Assembly: GCA_000720995.1 (NCBI GenBank) | Contig: JOEL01000054.1 | Location: forward strand, 1-45,260 | Reading direction: 5' to 3' | Source of the DNA: Streptomyces celluloflavus | Lineage (GTDB): Bacteria > Actinomycetota > Actinomycetes > Streptomycetales > Streptomycetaceae | Length of the DNA: 45,260 nucleotides | Part shown: positions 31,518 to 39,684 of the stretch, piece by piece | Numbering within the stretch: position 1 is the stretch's first letter | How the letters are laid out: every line of letters starts with the position of its first letter | The notes under the pieces: model-generated | The model's input: the letters and a program-made list of their open reading frames with translations, nothing else | Database searches by the model: none | Told to the model about the DNA's origin: nothing | Made by a program: the position numbers and the translations under genes

Positions 31518-32364
31518 GTAACCCGCCTTCGCCGCCCCGCCAAGACCCCTTTCTACTAACCCGCCCCGTATCGGACGCCGAGGGAATTAAAGCCCTTCCG
31601 GTACCCCGGCCGTACGGGATCAAACGCCCGGCAGAGATCGACCAGGCGTCGGACAGTCTCTCCTCACACCCGCTTCGACCTGCGCATTTCCCCCTGCGCA
31701 CCGCCACCGGCCGACGCCCCGCCGCACCCCGTCCGCACTGCCCCCGCCGCAATGGCGCGCGTCCCCCACATCACCGCCGGGTATCCCCCCTATTTCCTCT
31801 AGTAGGGTCCGAATCGCCTGTGCGCCATGTCACCGCAGAATAAGATCCAATGCATTTCCGCGGGCCTTCCGCCCGTCCGTTTCGGGACCAAAGCCCTTTG
31901 TGGCGGGGGTCACTCAAAACCCGCCGGATAACGGAATTACCCGCTCTCCGGGTCCCTTCATCCGCACCGTCCGGCGGGGGCCCGGCGTACCGCCGTCGCC
32001 TGCCACCGACGGCCTCCGTCGGCCGGGATCAGCCGGGATCGGCCACAGTCACCAACGATCCGCCCCGCCTCACCGGTCCCGCCCCGAGCCGCTTGTCCCG
32101 CCCCTGGCCCGCTCCCCTGGCCTCACGCACCCGCCCCGCGTGCACGCACCGCCCTCGACGGCCTCCGGCCCCGTACCGCCCGCCCAGCCACCGAGCCCCG
32201 CACGCACCCGGCCGGCCCCCGTCAGCCGAGCCAGGCCGTCGACCGTGCGGCCCGCACCGCCCCCACCCACCCCCCACAGCCACACCGACCCGGCCCGTCG
32301 GCCGAGGGCCCCCGTACGCCCCACCTGCCCCGCACAGCGCACAGCAGCGCCCCACACACACAGA
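31518..32364. other. Long intergenic region between M23 gene and clpC
   Basis: About 850 bases with no supportable gene. The part near the M23 gene (31518-31650) is probably its promoter and leader, with a possible -10 TAGTAG around 31553-31558 on the minus strand. The region 31700-31930 is less GC-rich (TATTTCCTCTAGTAGG, GAATAAGATCCAATGC). From 31930 on it is Pro/Arg-type GC-rich DNA. A plus-strand open frame from 31850 is not protein-like and runs into clpC. Confidence 0.4.
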
Positions 32365-32400
32365 ACCGCCCCGGAACCGTAGGAACGGTTCCGGGGCGGT
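32365..32400 (-). terminator. Terminator after clpC
   Basis: ACCGCCCCGGAACCG (32365-32379) pairs perfectly over 15 bases with 32386-32400 around TAGGAA, 45 bases beyond the clpC stop. Confidence 0.9.
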
Positions 32401-32444
32401 ACCCGTGTGCGGGGCGCGAGACGCGGGGTCCAGCGCCCTCGCGG

Positions 32445-34970
32445 TTACGCTTCCTTGCTCAGGTTCGGTCCTGCGCCACCGGCGGTGGACTCGACCGGCG
32501 GGGCGTCCGGCAGGGCCGACTTCTCCTCGCCGCGGAAGGTGAACTTGGCCTTCTCCCCCTCGCCCTCGACATCGACGACCACGATGTGGCCCGGCCGCAG
32601 CTCGCTGAAGAGAATCTTCTCCGAGAGTGCGTCCTCGATCTCGCGCTGGATCGTGCGGCGCAGCGGACGGGCGCCGAGCACCGGGTCGTACCCGCGCTTG
32701 GCCAGCAGCGACTTGGCCTCGCTGCTGAGCTCGATGCCCATATCGCGGTCCTTGAGCCGCTCGTCCACCTTGGCGATCATCAGGTCGACGATCTGGATGA
32801 TGTCTTCCTCGGTGAGCTGGTGGAAGACCACGGTGTCATCGACACGGTTGAGGAACTCGGGGCGGAAGTGCTGCTTGAGCTCTTCGTTGACCTTGTTCTT
32901 CATCCGCTCGTAGCTGGACTTGACGTCGCCCTGGGCCGCGAAGCCGAGGTTGAAGCCCTTGGAGATGTCCCGGGTGCCGAGGTTGGTCGTCATGATGATG
33001 ACGGTGTTCTTGAAGTCCACGACCCGGCCCTGGGAGTCGGTCAGCCGACCGTCCTCCAGGATCTGCAGCAGCGAGTTGAAGATGTCCGGGTGGGCCTTCT
33101 CGACCTCGTCGAAGAGCACGACGGAGAACGGCTTGCGGCGCACCTTCTCGGTGAGCTGGCCGCCCTCTTCGTAGCCGACGTAGCCGGGAGGCGAACCGAA
33201 CAGCCGCGAGACCGTGTGCTTCTCGCTGAACTCCGACATGTCGAGGGAGATCAGCGCGTCCTCGTCGCCGAAGAGGAACTCCGCCAGCGTCTTGGACAGC
33301 TCGGTCTTACCGACACCGGACGGGCCGGCGAAGATGAACGAGCCACCGGGGCGCTTGGGGTCCTTCAGACCGGCACGGGTACGGCGGATGGCCTGGGAGA
33401 GCGCCTTGATGGCGTCCTTCTGGCCGATGACGCGCTTGTGCAGCTCGTCTTCCATCCGCAGCAGCCGCGAGGACTCCTCCTCGGTGAGCTTGAAGACCGG
33501 GATGCCGGTGGCGGTCGCCAGGACCTCGGCGATCAGGTCCTCGTCCACCTCGGCGACGACGTCCATGTCGCCGGCCTTCCACTCCTTCTCCCGCTTCGTC
33601 TTCGCGGTCAGGAGCTGCTTCTCCTTGTCGCGCAGACCCGCGGCCATCTCGAAGTCCTGCGAGTCGATCGCGGACTCCTTCTCCCGGCGCACGTCGGCGA
33701 TCTTCTCGTCGAACTCGCGGAGGTCCGGCGGCGCGGTCATCCGGCGGATGCGCATCCGGGAGCCGGCCTCGTCGATCAGGTCGATCGCCTTGTCCGGCAG
33801 GAAGCGGTCGGAGATGTAGCGGTCGGCGAGGGTGGCCGCCGCGACCAGGGCGGAATCCGTGATGGAGACGCGGTGGTGCGCCTCGTAGCGGTCCCGCAGG
33901 CCCTTGAGGATCTCGATGGTGTGCGGCAGCGACGGCTCCGCGACCTGGATCGGCTGGAAGCGGCGCTCCAGGGCCGCGTCCTTCTCCAGGTGCTTGCGGT
34001 ACTCGTCGAGCGTGGTGGCACCGATGGTCTGGAGCTCGCCTCGCGCCAGCATGGGCTTGAGGATGCTCGCCGCGTCGATCGCGCCCTCGGCGGCGCCCGC
34101 ACCCACCAGGGTGTGGAGCTCGTCGATGAACAGGATGATGTCGCCGCGGGTGCGGATCTCCTTGAGGACCTTCTTCAGGCGCTCCTCGAAGTCACCGCGG
34201 TAGCGGGAGCCGGCGACCAGGGCGCCGAGGTCGAGGGTGTAGAGGTGCTTGTCCTTGAGGGTCTCGGGCACCTCGCCCTTGACGATGGCCTGCGCCAGGC
34301 CCTCGACGACCGCCGTCTTGCCGACGCCGGGCTCGCCGATGAGGACCGGGTTGTTCTTGGTGCGGCGGGACAGCACCTGCATGACCCGCTCGATTTCCTT
34401 CTCGCGCCCGATGACCGGGTCGAGCTTGGTCTCCCGGGCGGCCTGGGTGAGATTGCGGCCGAACTGGTCCAGGACGAGCGAGGTCGAGGGCGTGCCCTCG
34501 GCCGGGCCGCCGGCGGTGGCCGCTTCCTTGCCCTGGTAGCCGGAGAGCAGCTGGATGACCTGCTGCCGCACCCGGTTGAGATCGGCGCCCAGCTTCACGA
34601 GGACCTGGGCGGCGACGCCCTCGCCCTCGCGGATCAGGCCGAGCAGGATGTGCTCGGTGCCGATGTAGTTGTGGCCGAGCTGAAGGGCCTCGCGGAGCGA
34701 CAGCTCCAGCACCTTCTTGGCACGCGGGGTGAAGGGGATGTGCCCGGACGGAGCCTGCTGGCCCTGCCCGATGATCTCCTCCACCTGCTGGCGGACCGCC
34801 TCGAGCGAAATCCCGAGGCTCTCCAGGGCCTTAGCGGCGACACCCTCACCCTCATGGATCAGGCCCAGGAGGATGTGCTCGGTGCCGATGTAGTTGTGGT
34901 TGAGCATCCGGGCTTCTTCCTGAGCCAGGACGACAACCCGCCGCGCACGGTCGGTGAACCTCTCGAACAT
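32445..34970 (-). CDS. clpC: ATP-dependent Clp protease ATPase subunit ClpC
   Basis: 841-residue Hsp100 unfoldase that feeds substrates to ClpP. Two N-terminal repeats (each with [12 protein letters not shown]) span about residues 1-145. AAA+ domain 1 has Walker A GEPGVGKT and Walker [15 protein letters not shown]. The UVR-containing middle segment is [23 protein letters not shown]+ domain 2 has Walker A GPSGVGKT and [18 protein letters not shown]. The tail is variable and acidic/Gly-rich. Start ATG 34970 follows GAGGAG. A ClgR-type box and promoter lie about 200 bases upstream. Single-copy and probably essential, as in mycobacteria. Confidence 0.97.
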   Translation of the reverse strand: MFERFTDRARRVVVLAQEEARMLNHNYIGTEHILLGLIHEGEGVAAKALESLGISLEAVRQQVEEIIGQGQQAPSGHIPFTPRAKKVLELSLREALQLGHNYIGTEHILLGLIREGEGVAAQVLVKLGADLNRVRQQVIQLLSGYQGKEAATAGGPAEGTPSTSLVLDQFGRNLTQAARETKLDPVIGREKEIERVMQVLSRRTKNNPVLIGEPGVGKTAVVEGLAQAIVKGEVPETLKDKHLYTLDLGALVAGSRYRGDFEERLKKVLKEIRTRGDIILFIDELHTLVGAGAAEGAIDAASILKPMLARGELQTIGATTLDEYRKHLEKDAALERRFQPIQVAEPSLPHTIEILKGLRDRYEAHHRVSITDSALVAAATLADRYISDRFLPDKAIDLIDEAGSRMRIRRMTAPPDLREFDEKIADVRREKESAIDSQDFEMAAGLRDKEKQLLTAKTKREKEWKAGDMDVVAEVDEDLIAEVLATATGIPVFKLTEEESSRLLRMEDELHKRVIGQKDAIKALSQAIRRTRAGLKDPKRPGGSFIFAGPSGVGKTELSKTLAEFLFGDEDALISLDMSEFSEKHTVSRLFGSPPGYVGYEEGGQLTEKVRRKPFSVVLFDEVEKAHPDIFNSLLQILEDGRLTDSQGRVVDFKNTVIIMTTNLGTRDISKGFNLGFAAQGDVKSSYERMKNKVNEELKQHFRPEFLNRVDDTVVFHQLTEEDIIQIVDLMIAKVDERLKDRDMGIELSSEAKSLLAKRGYDPVLGARPLRRTIQREIEDALSEKILFSELRPGHIVVVDVEGEGEKAKFTFRGEEKSALPDAPPVESTAGGAGPNLSKEA

Positions 34971-35031
34971 CGTTAATCGCTCCTCAGAGCGGTCGGGCAG
35001 TTAGGGGTCGGTCCCCTCCCTGTCCTTCCGC

Positions 35032-35054
35032 ATGCTAGTCCCGCAGGACGGGAC
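35032..35054 (-). promoter_or_regulatory. Dyad overlapping a possible proximal clpC promoter
   Basis: GTCCCG (35038-35043) and CGGGAC (35049-35054) form a perfect dyad around CAGGA. On the minus strand it sits immediately upstream of TAGCAT (35032-35037), a TANNNT -10 candidate, in a place typical for a repressor operator. The -35 is weak. Confidence 0.4.
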
Positions 35055-35175
35055 AGCTCATTCCGACTGCCGACATCCGTCCGGATCACCCCCCGCGACG
35101 GAGGGGAAATCTGCTGCCGAACAGCCGACATCTGCTCCAACCCGATGGTGCGAGACGATGTTCCCGCAGGCCAGG

Positions 35176-35210
35176 CATATACGCCGACCACCACTACGCC
35201 CGTGGCGAAC
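35176..35210 (-). promoter_or_regulatory. ClgR-type box and promoter of clpC
   Basis: On the minus strand 35197-35210 reads GTTCGCCACGGGCG, matching the published ClgR consensus as I remember it (GTTCGCY-N5-GCG). Fifteen bases later comes TATATG (35176-35181) as the -10. The box would cover the -35 region of a start near 35168, the usual arrangement for an activator. Confidence 0.6.
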
Positions 35211-35471
35211 GCGGGCCTCACCGGCCCCGCTCCCCCACCGCCGCGCCGTCGGCGCGGGCCGGGCGCATTGCGCGCCGTCACACCGTCTTTTCCCACTGGG
35301 AATGTCTTACCCGCTGCCACTGACACTCCATGCGGCGCGGCCCCCTGCCATCCGCTACGGGCGAACAGCCGCCCGCCACCGAATGCACCCCGCACCCCCT
35401 CCCGGAGACACCCCGCGTATCCGTACGGCAACCCAGCGTAACTTCCCGGGTTCACCGGAGTTTCACCGGGC

Positions 35472-36224
35472 ATGCCCCGCGCGCTTCCGCGACCCCGCCC
35501 CCCTCTCGCCGCCGTGCGGTGGTACGAGGAGGAGATGGGCTGGCCGACCACCGGCGCGGAACCGGCGGAGCTGGTCACGGGCGTGTGCTTCGACGTCCTG
35601 GAGATGCCGGCGGACGCCGGAGGCGCTGTGCTGCGGCGACTGCCGCGCACCGGGCCGGTGGCGCTCCTCGGGCCCTCGTACGGCGCGCGGGGCCCGTACG
35701 GCCCGCACAGTCCCCGCGCGGGGGAGCGTGGCGGCGCGTGCGCCGGGGCCGGCCGGAGCGGGGATCGCCCGGTCGGCCGGCCGACCTTGCTGCTGCTGAT
35801 CGCGGCCGGCGGTGCGGCCGAACTCCCCGGAATCCTGGAATGGCTGGAGTGGGGCGCTCTCGCACCGGATCTCACGGCGCGTGGCCCCGGCGGCCGGATG
35901 CCCGCGCCGTCGTTCACCGCCGCCGGGCCGTCGCCGGGCGGATTCGGCTCACGGGAGGCCGCCCGTTGGGTGCGGCCTCCCGTGTCTGTGCACGAGGTCC
36001 GGAATTCCCTGCCCACCACGGGGTTCGGGACAGGAATCAGGGACGGTGAAGGCGCCCCCGACCTCGTACGGCTGGTGAGCGCGGCGGCGTCCGAATGCCA
36101 CCGGGCCCGGTTGTTGCGTGCCGGTAATGACCAATCGGATCGCCCGAACGGCGATCAGCCGTTGGCCTTCTCGAATGCCTCGCGAATGTCGGCGGGGACG
36201 CGGCCACGGTCATTGACGTTGTAG
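35472..36224 (+). CDS. SCO3374-family protein
   Basis: 250 residues, resembling the S. coelicolor protein SCO3374 between clpC and lsr2; I recall that family being linked with the N-terminal part of bifunctional primase/polymerases, but the match is from memory. Recognisable parts: PLAAVRWYEEEMGWPTTGAE, FDVLEMPADAGGAVLRRLPR, TGPVALLGP, ELPGILEWLEWGALAPDLTA, WVRPPV and APDLVRLVSAAASECHRARL. The C-terminal 42 residues go beyond the family end and overlap the 3' end of lsr2 on the opposite strand. A terminator-like hairpin lies inside the frame at 35950-35984. ATG 35472 has GGAG about 11 bases upstream. Function is unknown. Confidence 0.75.
   Translation: MPRALPRPRPPLAAVRWYEEEMGWPTTGAEPAELVTGVCFDVLEMPADAGGAVLRRLPRTGPVALLGPSYGARGPYGPHSPRAGERGGACAGAGRSGDRPVGRPTLLLLIAAGGAAELPGILEWLEWGALAPDLTARGPGGRMPAPSFTAAGPSPGGFGSREAARWVRPPVSVHEVRNSLPTTGFGTGIRDGEGAPDLVRLVSAAASECHRARLLRAGNDQSDRPNGDQPLAFSNASRMSAGTRPRSLTL
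35950..35984. terminator. Terminator-like hairpin inside the SCO3374-family frame
   Basis: CACGGGAGGCCGC (35950-35962) pairs perfectly over 13 bases with GCGGCCTCCCGTG (35972-35984) around a 9-base loop. Such stems usually mark gene ends, yet family-like protein sequence continues past it. It might end transcription of lsr2 read-through on the other strand. Confidence 0.5.
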
Positions 36225-36490
36225 CCGTTCTCCTTCGCCCAGGCACGCACCTTCGCGGTGTCCTGGTTGCCGGCGGAAGCGGCACGCACCTTGCCACGGC
36301 CCGTGGCGGCACGGCCACCGGTACGGCGGCCCGCCTTCACGAAGTCGGCGAGCGAGTCACGCAGCTTGCCGGCGTTGGCGGTGGTGAGGTCGATCTCGTA
36401 GGACTTGCCATCGAGAGAGAACGTCACGGTCTCGTCGGCCTCGCCGCCGTCGAGGTCGTCGACAAGAAGAACCTGAACCTTCTGTGCCAC
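36155..36490 (-). CDS. lsr2: Nucleoid-associated protein Lsr2
   Basis: 111 residues, an H-NS-like protein that bridges AT-rich DNA and silences xenogeneic genes. The N-terminal dimerisation part (VQVLLVDDLDGGEADETVTF, SLDGKSYEIDLTTANAGKLR) and C-terminal DNA-binding domain are intact; the AT-hook-like RGR lies in NDRGRVPADIREAF. The start is GTG 36490 with AAAGGGA upstream. The 3' end overlaps the convergent SCO3374-family gene by 70 bases. I recall that S. coelicolor has a second copy (LsrL) elsewhere. This is the lsr2 copy in the clpC-lsr2-panC synteny block shared with mycobacteria. Confidence 0.97.
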   Translation of the reverse strand: MAQKVQVLLVDDLDGGEADETVTFSLDGKSYEIDLTTANAGKLRDSLADFVKAGRRTGGRAATGRGKVRAASAGNQDTAKVRAWAKENGYNVNDRGRVPADIREAFEKANG

Positions 36491-36647
36491 CGGGTTTCCC
36501 TTTCATCGAATGTGGATTACGACGGAAAGCAAACCGCTTTTCCGGGGAAAACACAAACCCTTGGGTAGGCTTCAGTTGCCCACCGGCCAGTGAAGACCGG
36601 GTTCCACAGCCATGAGATAGGGGAGCGATTCGGACATAGAACACTGA

Positions 36648-37166
36648 TCACAGGTGCAGAAGCATGCGACTGTTACCCAGGGTGTTGGGCTTCACTCGTT
36701 CGAGACCGAGGAACTCGGCAACGCCCTCGTCATAGGAACGCAGCAGCTCGCTGTACACATCACCGTCTACGGGAGTCTCACCGATCTCCACGAAGCCGTG
36801 CTTGGCGAAGAAGTCGACTTCGAAGGTGAGACAGAAAATGCGCCGCACTCCGAGCCAGCCCGCGGTGCGCAGCAGCTTGTCGAGGACCTGGTGTCCGACA
36901 CCCGAGCCCTTCAGCTGCGGATCCACGGCCAGAGTGCGCACCTCCGCGAGGTCTTCCCACATGACGTGCAGCGCTCCGCAGCCGACGACCTCGGCGTCTT
37001 CGTCGCGCTCGGCGACCCAGAACTCCTGGATGTCCTCGTAAAGCGTGACGGTGGCTTTGTCGAGCAGGATGCCGTCACGGGAGTAGGAGTCGATGAGGCG
37101 GCGAACGGCCGGTACATCACCTGTCCTGGCACGGCGGACGGTGAGCCCTTTTGAATGCGGAGGCAT
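36648..37166 (-). CDS. GNAT acetyltransferase, likely amino-acid N-acetyltransferase
   Basis: 172-residue GNAT protein. The acetyl-CoA-binding motif is PQLKGSGVGHQVLDKLLRTA, preceded by LAEVRTLAVD and followed by LGVRRIFCLTFEVDFFAKHG. This matches the short, stand-alone N-acetylglutamate synthases (M. tuberculosis Rv2747 ArgA type) of the arginine pathway, whose C-terminus runs FFAKHGFVEIGE; that equivalence is by resemblance. ATG 37166 lies 9 bases after the stop of the BlaI-type gene, so the two are probably co-transcribed. In its absence from an arg operon, regulation by the BlaI-like protein is possible. Confidence 0.85.
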   Translation of the reverse strand: MPPHSKGLTVRRARTGDVPAVRRLIDSYSRDGILLDKATVTLYEDIQEFWVAERDEDAEVVGCGALHVMWEDLAEVRTLAVDPQLKGSGVGHQVLDKLLRTAGWLGVRRIFCLTFEVDFFAKHGFVEIGETPVDGDVYSELLRSYDEGVAEFLGLERVKPNTLGNSRMLLHL

Positions 37167-37175
37167 GCGGGGACG

Positions 37176-37754
37176 CTATCGCCCCTTGTCGGCCGGGTTC
37201 GCCCCGGGTTCGCCCCCGGCCCCTTCCGCCGCTTCTCCCCCGCGCTCTTCCGCGGTCTCTTCCGCGGTCTCTTCCGGGATCTCTTCGCGAGTCCCTTCGC
37301 TAGTCCCTTCGCGAGTCCCTTCGGGGGGTGCCGGTTCTTCCGCCCGTCCGGCGCCTTCCGCGGGTGCGGCCGGTGCGGCGGGTTCCCGCGGCAGATCGCT
37401 CTGCACCATCCGTACGGCGTCCCACAGGGCCTGCCGTTGTTCCGGCGACATCATGCCGAAGAAGGCGACAAGAGCGGCCGCGGGGTTGTCACTGGCGGAC
37501 CACGCTTCGTTCATCAGTGCGGCCGAGTAGGCGGCGCGAGTGGAGACCGCCTCATATCGATAGGCGCGGCCTTCTGCTTCGCGGCGCACCCAGCCCTTCT
37601 GATGAAGGTTGTCCAATACGGTCATGACCGTCGTGTAGGCGATCGACCGTTCCTTCTGGAGGTCTTCCAGGACTTCTCGAACGGTGACCGGGCGGTTCCA
37701 CTCCCAGACCCGCGTCATGACCGCGTCTTCCAGATCACCCAAGGCTCTCGGCAC
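37176..37754 (-). CDS. BlaI/MecI/CopY-family transcriptional regulator
   Basis: 192 residues. The winged helix is LGDLEDAVMTRVWEWNRPVT, VREVLEDLQKERSIAYTTVM and TVLDNLHQKGWVRREAEGRA, typical of BlaI repressors. The C-terminal 60 residues are an unusual Glu/Thr/Gly tail (EGTREGTSEGTREEIPEETA) encoded by seven 12-base repeats. GTG 37754 is supported by a -10 TATTGT (minus strand, 37761-37766) six bases ahead of it, which would start the mRNA at the GTG itself: a leaderless message. Upstream in-frame starts pass through the neighbouring terminator. No BlaR-like membrane protease is adjacent. Confidence 0.9.
   Translation of the reverse strand: MPRALGDLEDAVMTRVWEWNRPVTVREVLEDLQKERSIAYTTVMTVLDNLHQKGWVRREAEGRAYRYEAVSTRAAYSAALMNEAWSASDNPAAALVAFFGMMSPEQRQALWDAVRMVQSDLPREPAAPAAPAEGAGRAEEPAPPEGTREGTSEGTREEIPEETAEETAEERGGEAAEGAGGEPGANPADKGR
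37247..37330. repeat. Seven 12-bp repeats encoding the BlaI-like tail
   Basis: Imperfect 12-base units at 37247, 37259, 37271, 37283, 37295, 37307 and 37319 (TCTTCCGCGGTC, CCTTCGCGAGTC and relatives) encode repeating ETAE/GTRE tetrapeptides on the minus strand. Length polymorphism between strains is likely. Confidence 0.85.
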
Positions 37755-37821
37755 ACCAGAACAATAGTGGGAGATGTCGCGAATGCCGGTTGATCTCGTT
37801 GCGTTTGCACCGGAAAAAGGT

Positions 37822-37854
37822 GTACGGCCCGGGAGGAACAATCCCGGGCCGTAC
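37822..37854 (-). terminator. Intrinsic terminator of the small membrane protein gene
   Basis: GTACGGCCCGGGA (37822-37834) and TCCCGGGCCGTAC (37842-37854) pair perfectly over 13 bases. On the minus strand the hairpin is followed by CCTTTTTCC, one of the few U-rich terminators in the window. Confidence 0.92.
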
Positions 37855-37890
37855 GGTGCGTGCGGGCCGCCGAATTCGACGGCGGGTGGA

Positions 37891-38070
37891 TCAGGCGCCG
37901 TGCGCCTTGGGCTCCTGGTGGGCGGCGTCGGTCCGGCCGAGAACGGCGTCGACGGCGGCGTCCTCCTTGGACTTGTTCTGGCCGCCCTGGCTCTTCACTA
38001 TCGTCACGATCAGCGCGATGAAGGCCACGGCCATCACTACCGGCGGAACGAGCGCTGCGACGTAATCCAT
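37891..38070 (-). CDS. Small single-pass membrane protein (59 aa)
   Basis: Encodes MDYVAALVPPVVMAVAFIAL then IVTIVKSQGGQNKSKEDAAV and a short His/Ala tail. One transmembrane helix (about 5-25) is followed by a charged, probably cytoplasmic, C-terminus. Homologues of this size and sequence occur widely in Streptomyces, as I recall, without a known function. ATG 38070 has a perfect AAGGAGG eight bases upstream; an overlapping ATG at 38075 is in another frame. A strong terminator lies 36 bases downstream, so it is a monocistronic, probably well-translated gene. Confidence 0.85.
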   Translation of the reverse strand: MDYVAALVPPVVMAVAFIALIVTIVKSQGGQNKSKEDAAVDAVLGRTDAAHQEPKAHGA

Positions 38071-38117
38071 GGCATGGACCTCCTTGACGGCCTGAGTTTT
38101 CCCAGAGTACGCAGCCG

Positions 38118-38756
38118 TCAGGCGGTGCGGCCCGCGGGGGGCTGTACCGGCTTGCGGCGCGGCGGGAAGACCTCGCCCGGCGTGGGGACGGGGCGGTCCG
38201 GCCGGGGGGACGGGGGCCGCGGCTGCTGCGGCGCGGGCCGCGGTTCAGGTTCCGGTTTCCGTTCCGGTTCCGGTTCCGGGCCGGCGGCCGTCCGGCCGCC
38301 GGGCAGGGCGCGCAGCCGGGCGCGTACGGAGTGCTCGGCCAGCCGCTCGCAGTGGCGCAGCAGGGCGGTGCGGCGGTCCCGCTCGGCCGGGGCGGTGCGG
38401 TGCGCGTTCAGCGTCCGCAGGGCGGCGAGATCGTCGGGGCCGGGGACGTAGCCGGCCGCCAGCGCTTCCCGGAGCCGGTCGAGGTAGCCGGCGGCCGAGC
38501 CGGGCAGGGTTTCGCGGTAGCGGGCGAGGTCGGCGAGGAGGAAGGCGCGCAGCCGGCCGCCTTCGCGGACCGCCTCGTCCACCGCCGCGGCCAGCCGGAG
38601 GTATTCCTGGATGTCCTCCGTCAGCTCCGCGCCGAGGGCGCCGAGCGAGGCGGAGAGGGACGTCGTCTGGAGGGCATGGGCGAGGGCGCGACGGAGCACA
38701 CGCAACTCATCGGCGCTGAACGCCATGCCGCCGCGGGATCCGTATGGCATAGGCAT
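38118..38756 (-). CDS. Conserved hypothetical protein with helical core and Pro/Glu-rich tail
   Basis: 212 residues. Helix-forming sequence fills residues 12-150 (MAFSADELRVLRRALAHALQ, ELTEDIQEYLRLAAAVDEAV and a segment with LRAFLLADLARYRE). The tail after about residue 155 is low-complexity, PEPEPERKPEPEPRPAPQQP, and ends in a basic Pro-rich stretch. No signal peptide, transmembrane helix or known motif is seen. The start is ATG 38756 or ATG 38726 (MAFSADELRV); neither has a strong ribosome-binding site, and TAAAGT at 38763-38768 (minus strand) hints at a leaderless start. Confidence 0.72.
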   Translation of the reverse strand: MPMPYGSRGGMAFSADELRVLRRALAHALQTTSLSASLGALGAELTEDIQEYLRLAAAVDEAVREGGRLRAFLLADLARYRETLPGSAAGYLDRLREALAAGYVPGPDDLAALRTLNAHRTAPAERDRRTALLRHCERLAEHSVRARLRALPGGRTAAGPEPEPERKPEPEPRPAPQQPRPPSPRPDRPVPTPGEVFPPRRKPVQPPAGRTA

Positions 38757-38825
38757 GCGGTGACTTTACGACCGTTTCGGACAAAAGCCGCTTAACCGCT
38801 GTGCTGTGGCGCGGTCGTGACCGGC

Positions 38826-38863
38826 CCGCCCGTGGGGCGCCCCGACGGGTGCCCCACGGGCGG
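38826..38863 (-). terminator. Terminator after coaX
   Basis: CCGCCCGTGGGGC (38826-38838) and GCCCCACGGGCGG (38851-38863) pair perfectly over 13 bases with a 12-base loop, 18 bases beyond the coaX stop. It ends the five-gene operon. Confidence 0.88.
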
Positions 38864-38881
38864 CGTTCAAGAACGGGCGGT

Positions 38882-39679
38882 TCAGGAACGAGCGACGTTC
38901 CGCTCGTAGACCAGCCGCAGGCCGATGAGGGTGAGCCAGGGCTCGTGCTCGTCGATCACCGAGGACTCGCCGAGCACCATCGGTGCCAGCCCGCCGGTGG
39001 CGATGACGGTCACCTCTTCCGGGTCCTCGGCCAGTTCCCGGGCCATCCGCTTCACCACGCCGTCGACCTGGCCGGCGAAACCGTAGAGGATGCCGGACTG
39101 CATCGCCTCGACGGTGTTCTTGCCGATGACGCTGCGCGGCCGGGCCAGTTCGATCTTGCGGAGCTGGGCGCCCTTGACGCCCAGGGCCTCCACCGAGATC
39201 TCGATGCCCGGCGCGATCACGCCGCCGACGTACTCGCCGCGCGCGCTGACCGCGTCGAAGGTGGTGGCCGTACCGAAGTCGACGACGACCGCGGGCCCGC
39301 CGTACAGCTCGACGGCCGCCAGCGCGTTGATGATCCGGTCGGCGCCGACCTCCTTCGGGTTGTCCATCAGGATCGGCACGCCCGTCTTGACGCCCGGCTC
39401 CACCAGGATGGCGGGGACGTCCCCGTAGTAGCGGCGGGTGACCTCGCGCAGTTCGTGCAGGACGGAGGGGACGGTGGAGCAGATGGAGATGCCCTCGATG
39501 CCGTCGCCCAGTTCGTCGCCGAGCAGCGGGTGCGTCCCCATCAGGCCCTGGAGGAGCACGGCGAGTTCGTCGGCGGTGCGGCGGGCGTCGGTGGAGATCC
39601 GCCAGTGCTCGACGATCTCCTCGCCGTCGAAGAGGCCGAGGACGGTGTGGGTGTTGCCCACGTCAATGGTCAGCAGCAT
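38882..39679 (-). CDS. coaX: Type III pantothenate kinase
   Basis: First committed step of CoA synthesis: phosphorylates pantothenate. The 265-residue ASKHA-fold protein has the phosphate loop DVGNTHTVLGLFD (Asp6), pantothenate-binding GADRIINALAA and VVVDFGTATTFDAVSARGEY, and the C-terminal ATGGLAPMVLGES. The type III enzyme is not inhibited by CoA and needs a monovalent cation. Start ATG 39679 lies 5 bases after the nadC stop, so it is the last gene of the DUF2520-panC-nadB-nadC-coaX operon, making the pathway substrate of PanC its own substrate. Confidence 0.96.
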   Translation of the reverse strand: MLLTIDVGNTHTVLGLFDGEEIVEHWRISTDARRTADELAVLLQGLMGTHPLLGDELGDGIEGISICSTVPSVLHELREVTRRYYGDVPAILVEPGVKTGVPILMDNPKEVGADRIINALAAVELYGGPAVVVDFGTATTFDAVSARGEYVGGVIAPGIEISVEALGVKGAQLRKIELARPRSVIGKNTVEAMQSGILYGFAGQVDGVVKRMARELAEDPEEVTVIATGGLAPMVLGESSVIDEHEPWLTLIGLRLVYERNVARS

Positions 39680-39684
39680 GGCGG

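Noticed and set aside
31458-31650. ydaO-type c-di-AMP riboswitch before the M23 gene
   Set aside because: Suggested by enzyme type and by disA in the window, but I could not find the conserved ydaO core; kept only as an unclassified leader hairpin.
31850-32542. 230-codon plus-strand frame between the M23 gene and clpC
   Set aside because: Pro/Arg/Ser-rich with no ribosome-binding site, and it runs through the clpC terminator into clpC antisense.
32586-34976. 796-codon plus-strand frame over clpC
   Set aside because: Exact antisense of a highly conserved gene, with no plausible protein composition.
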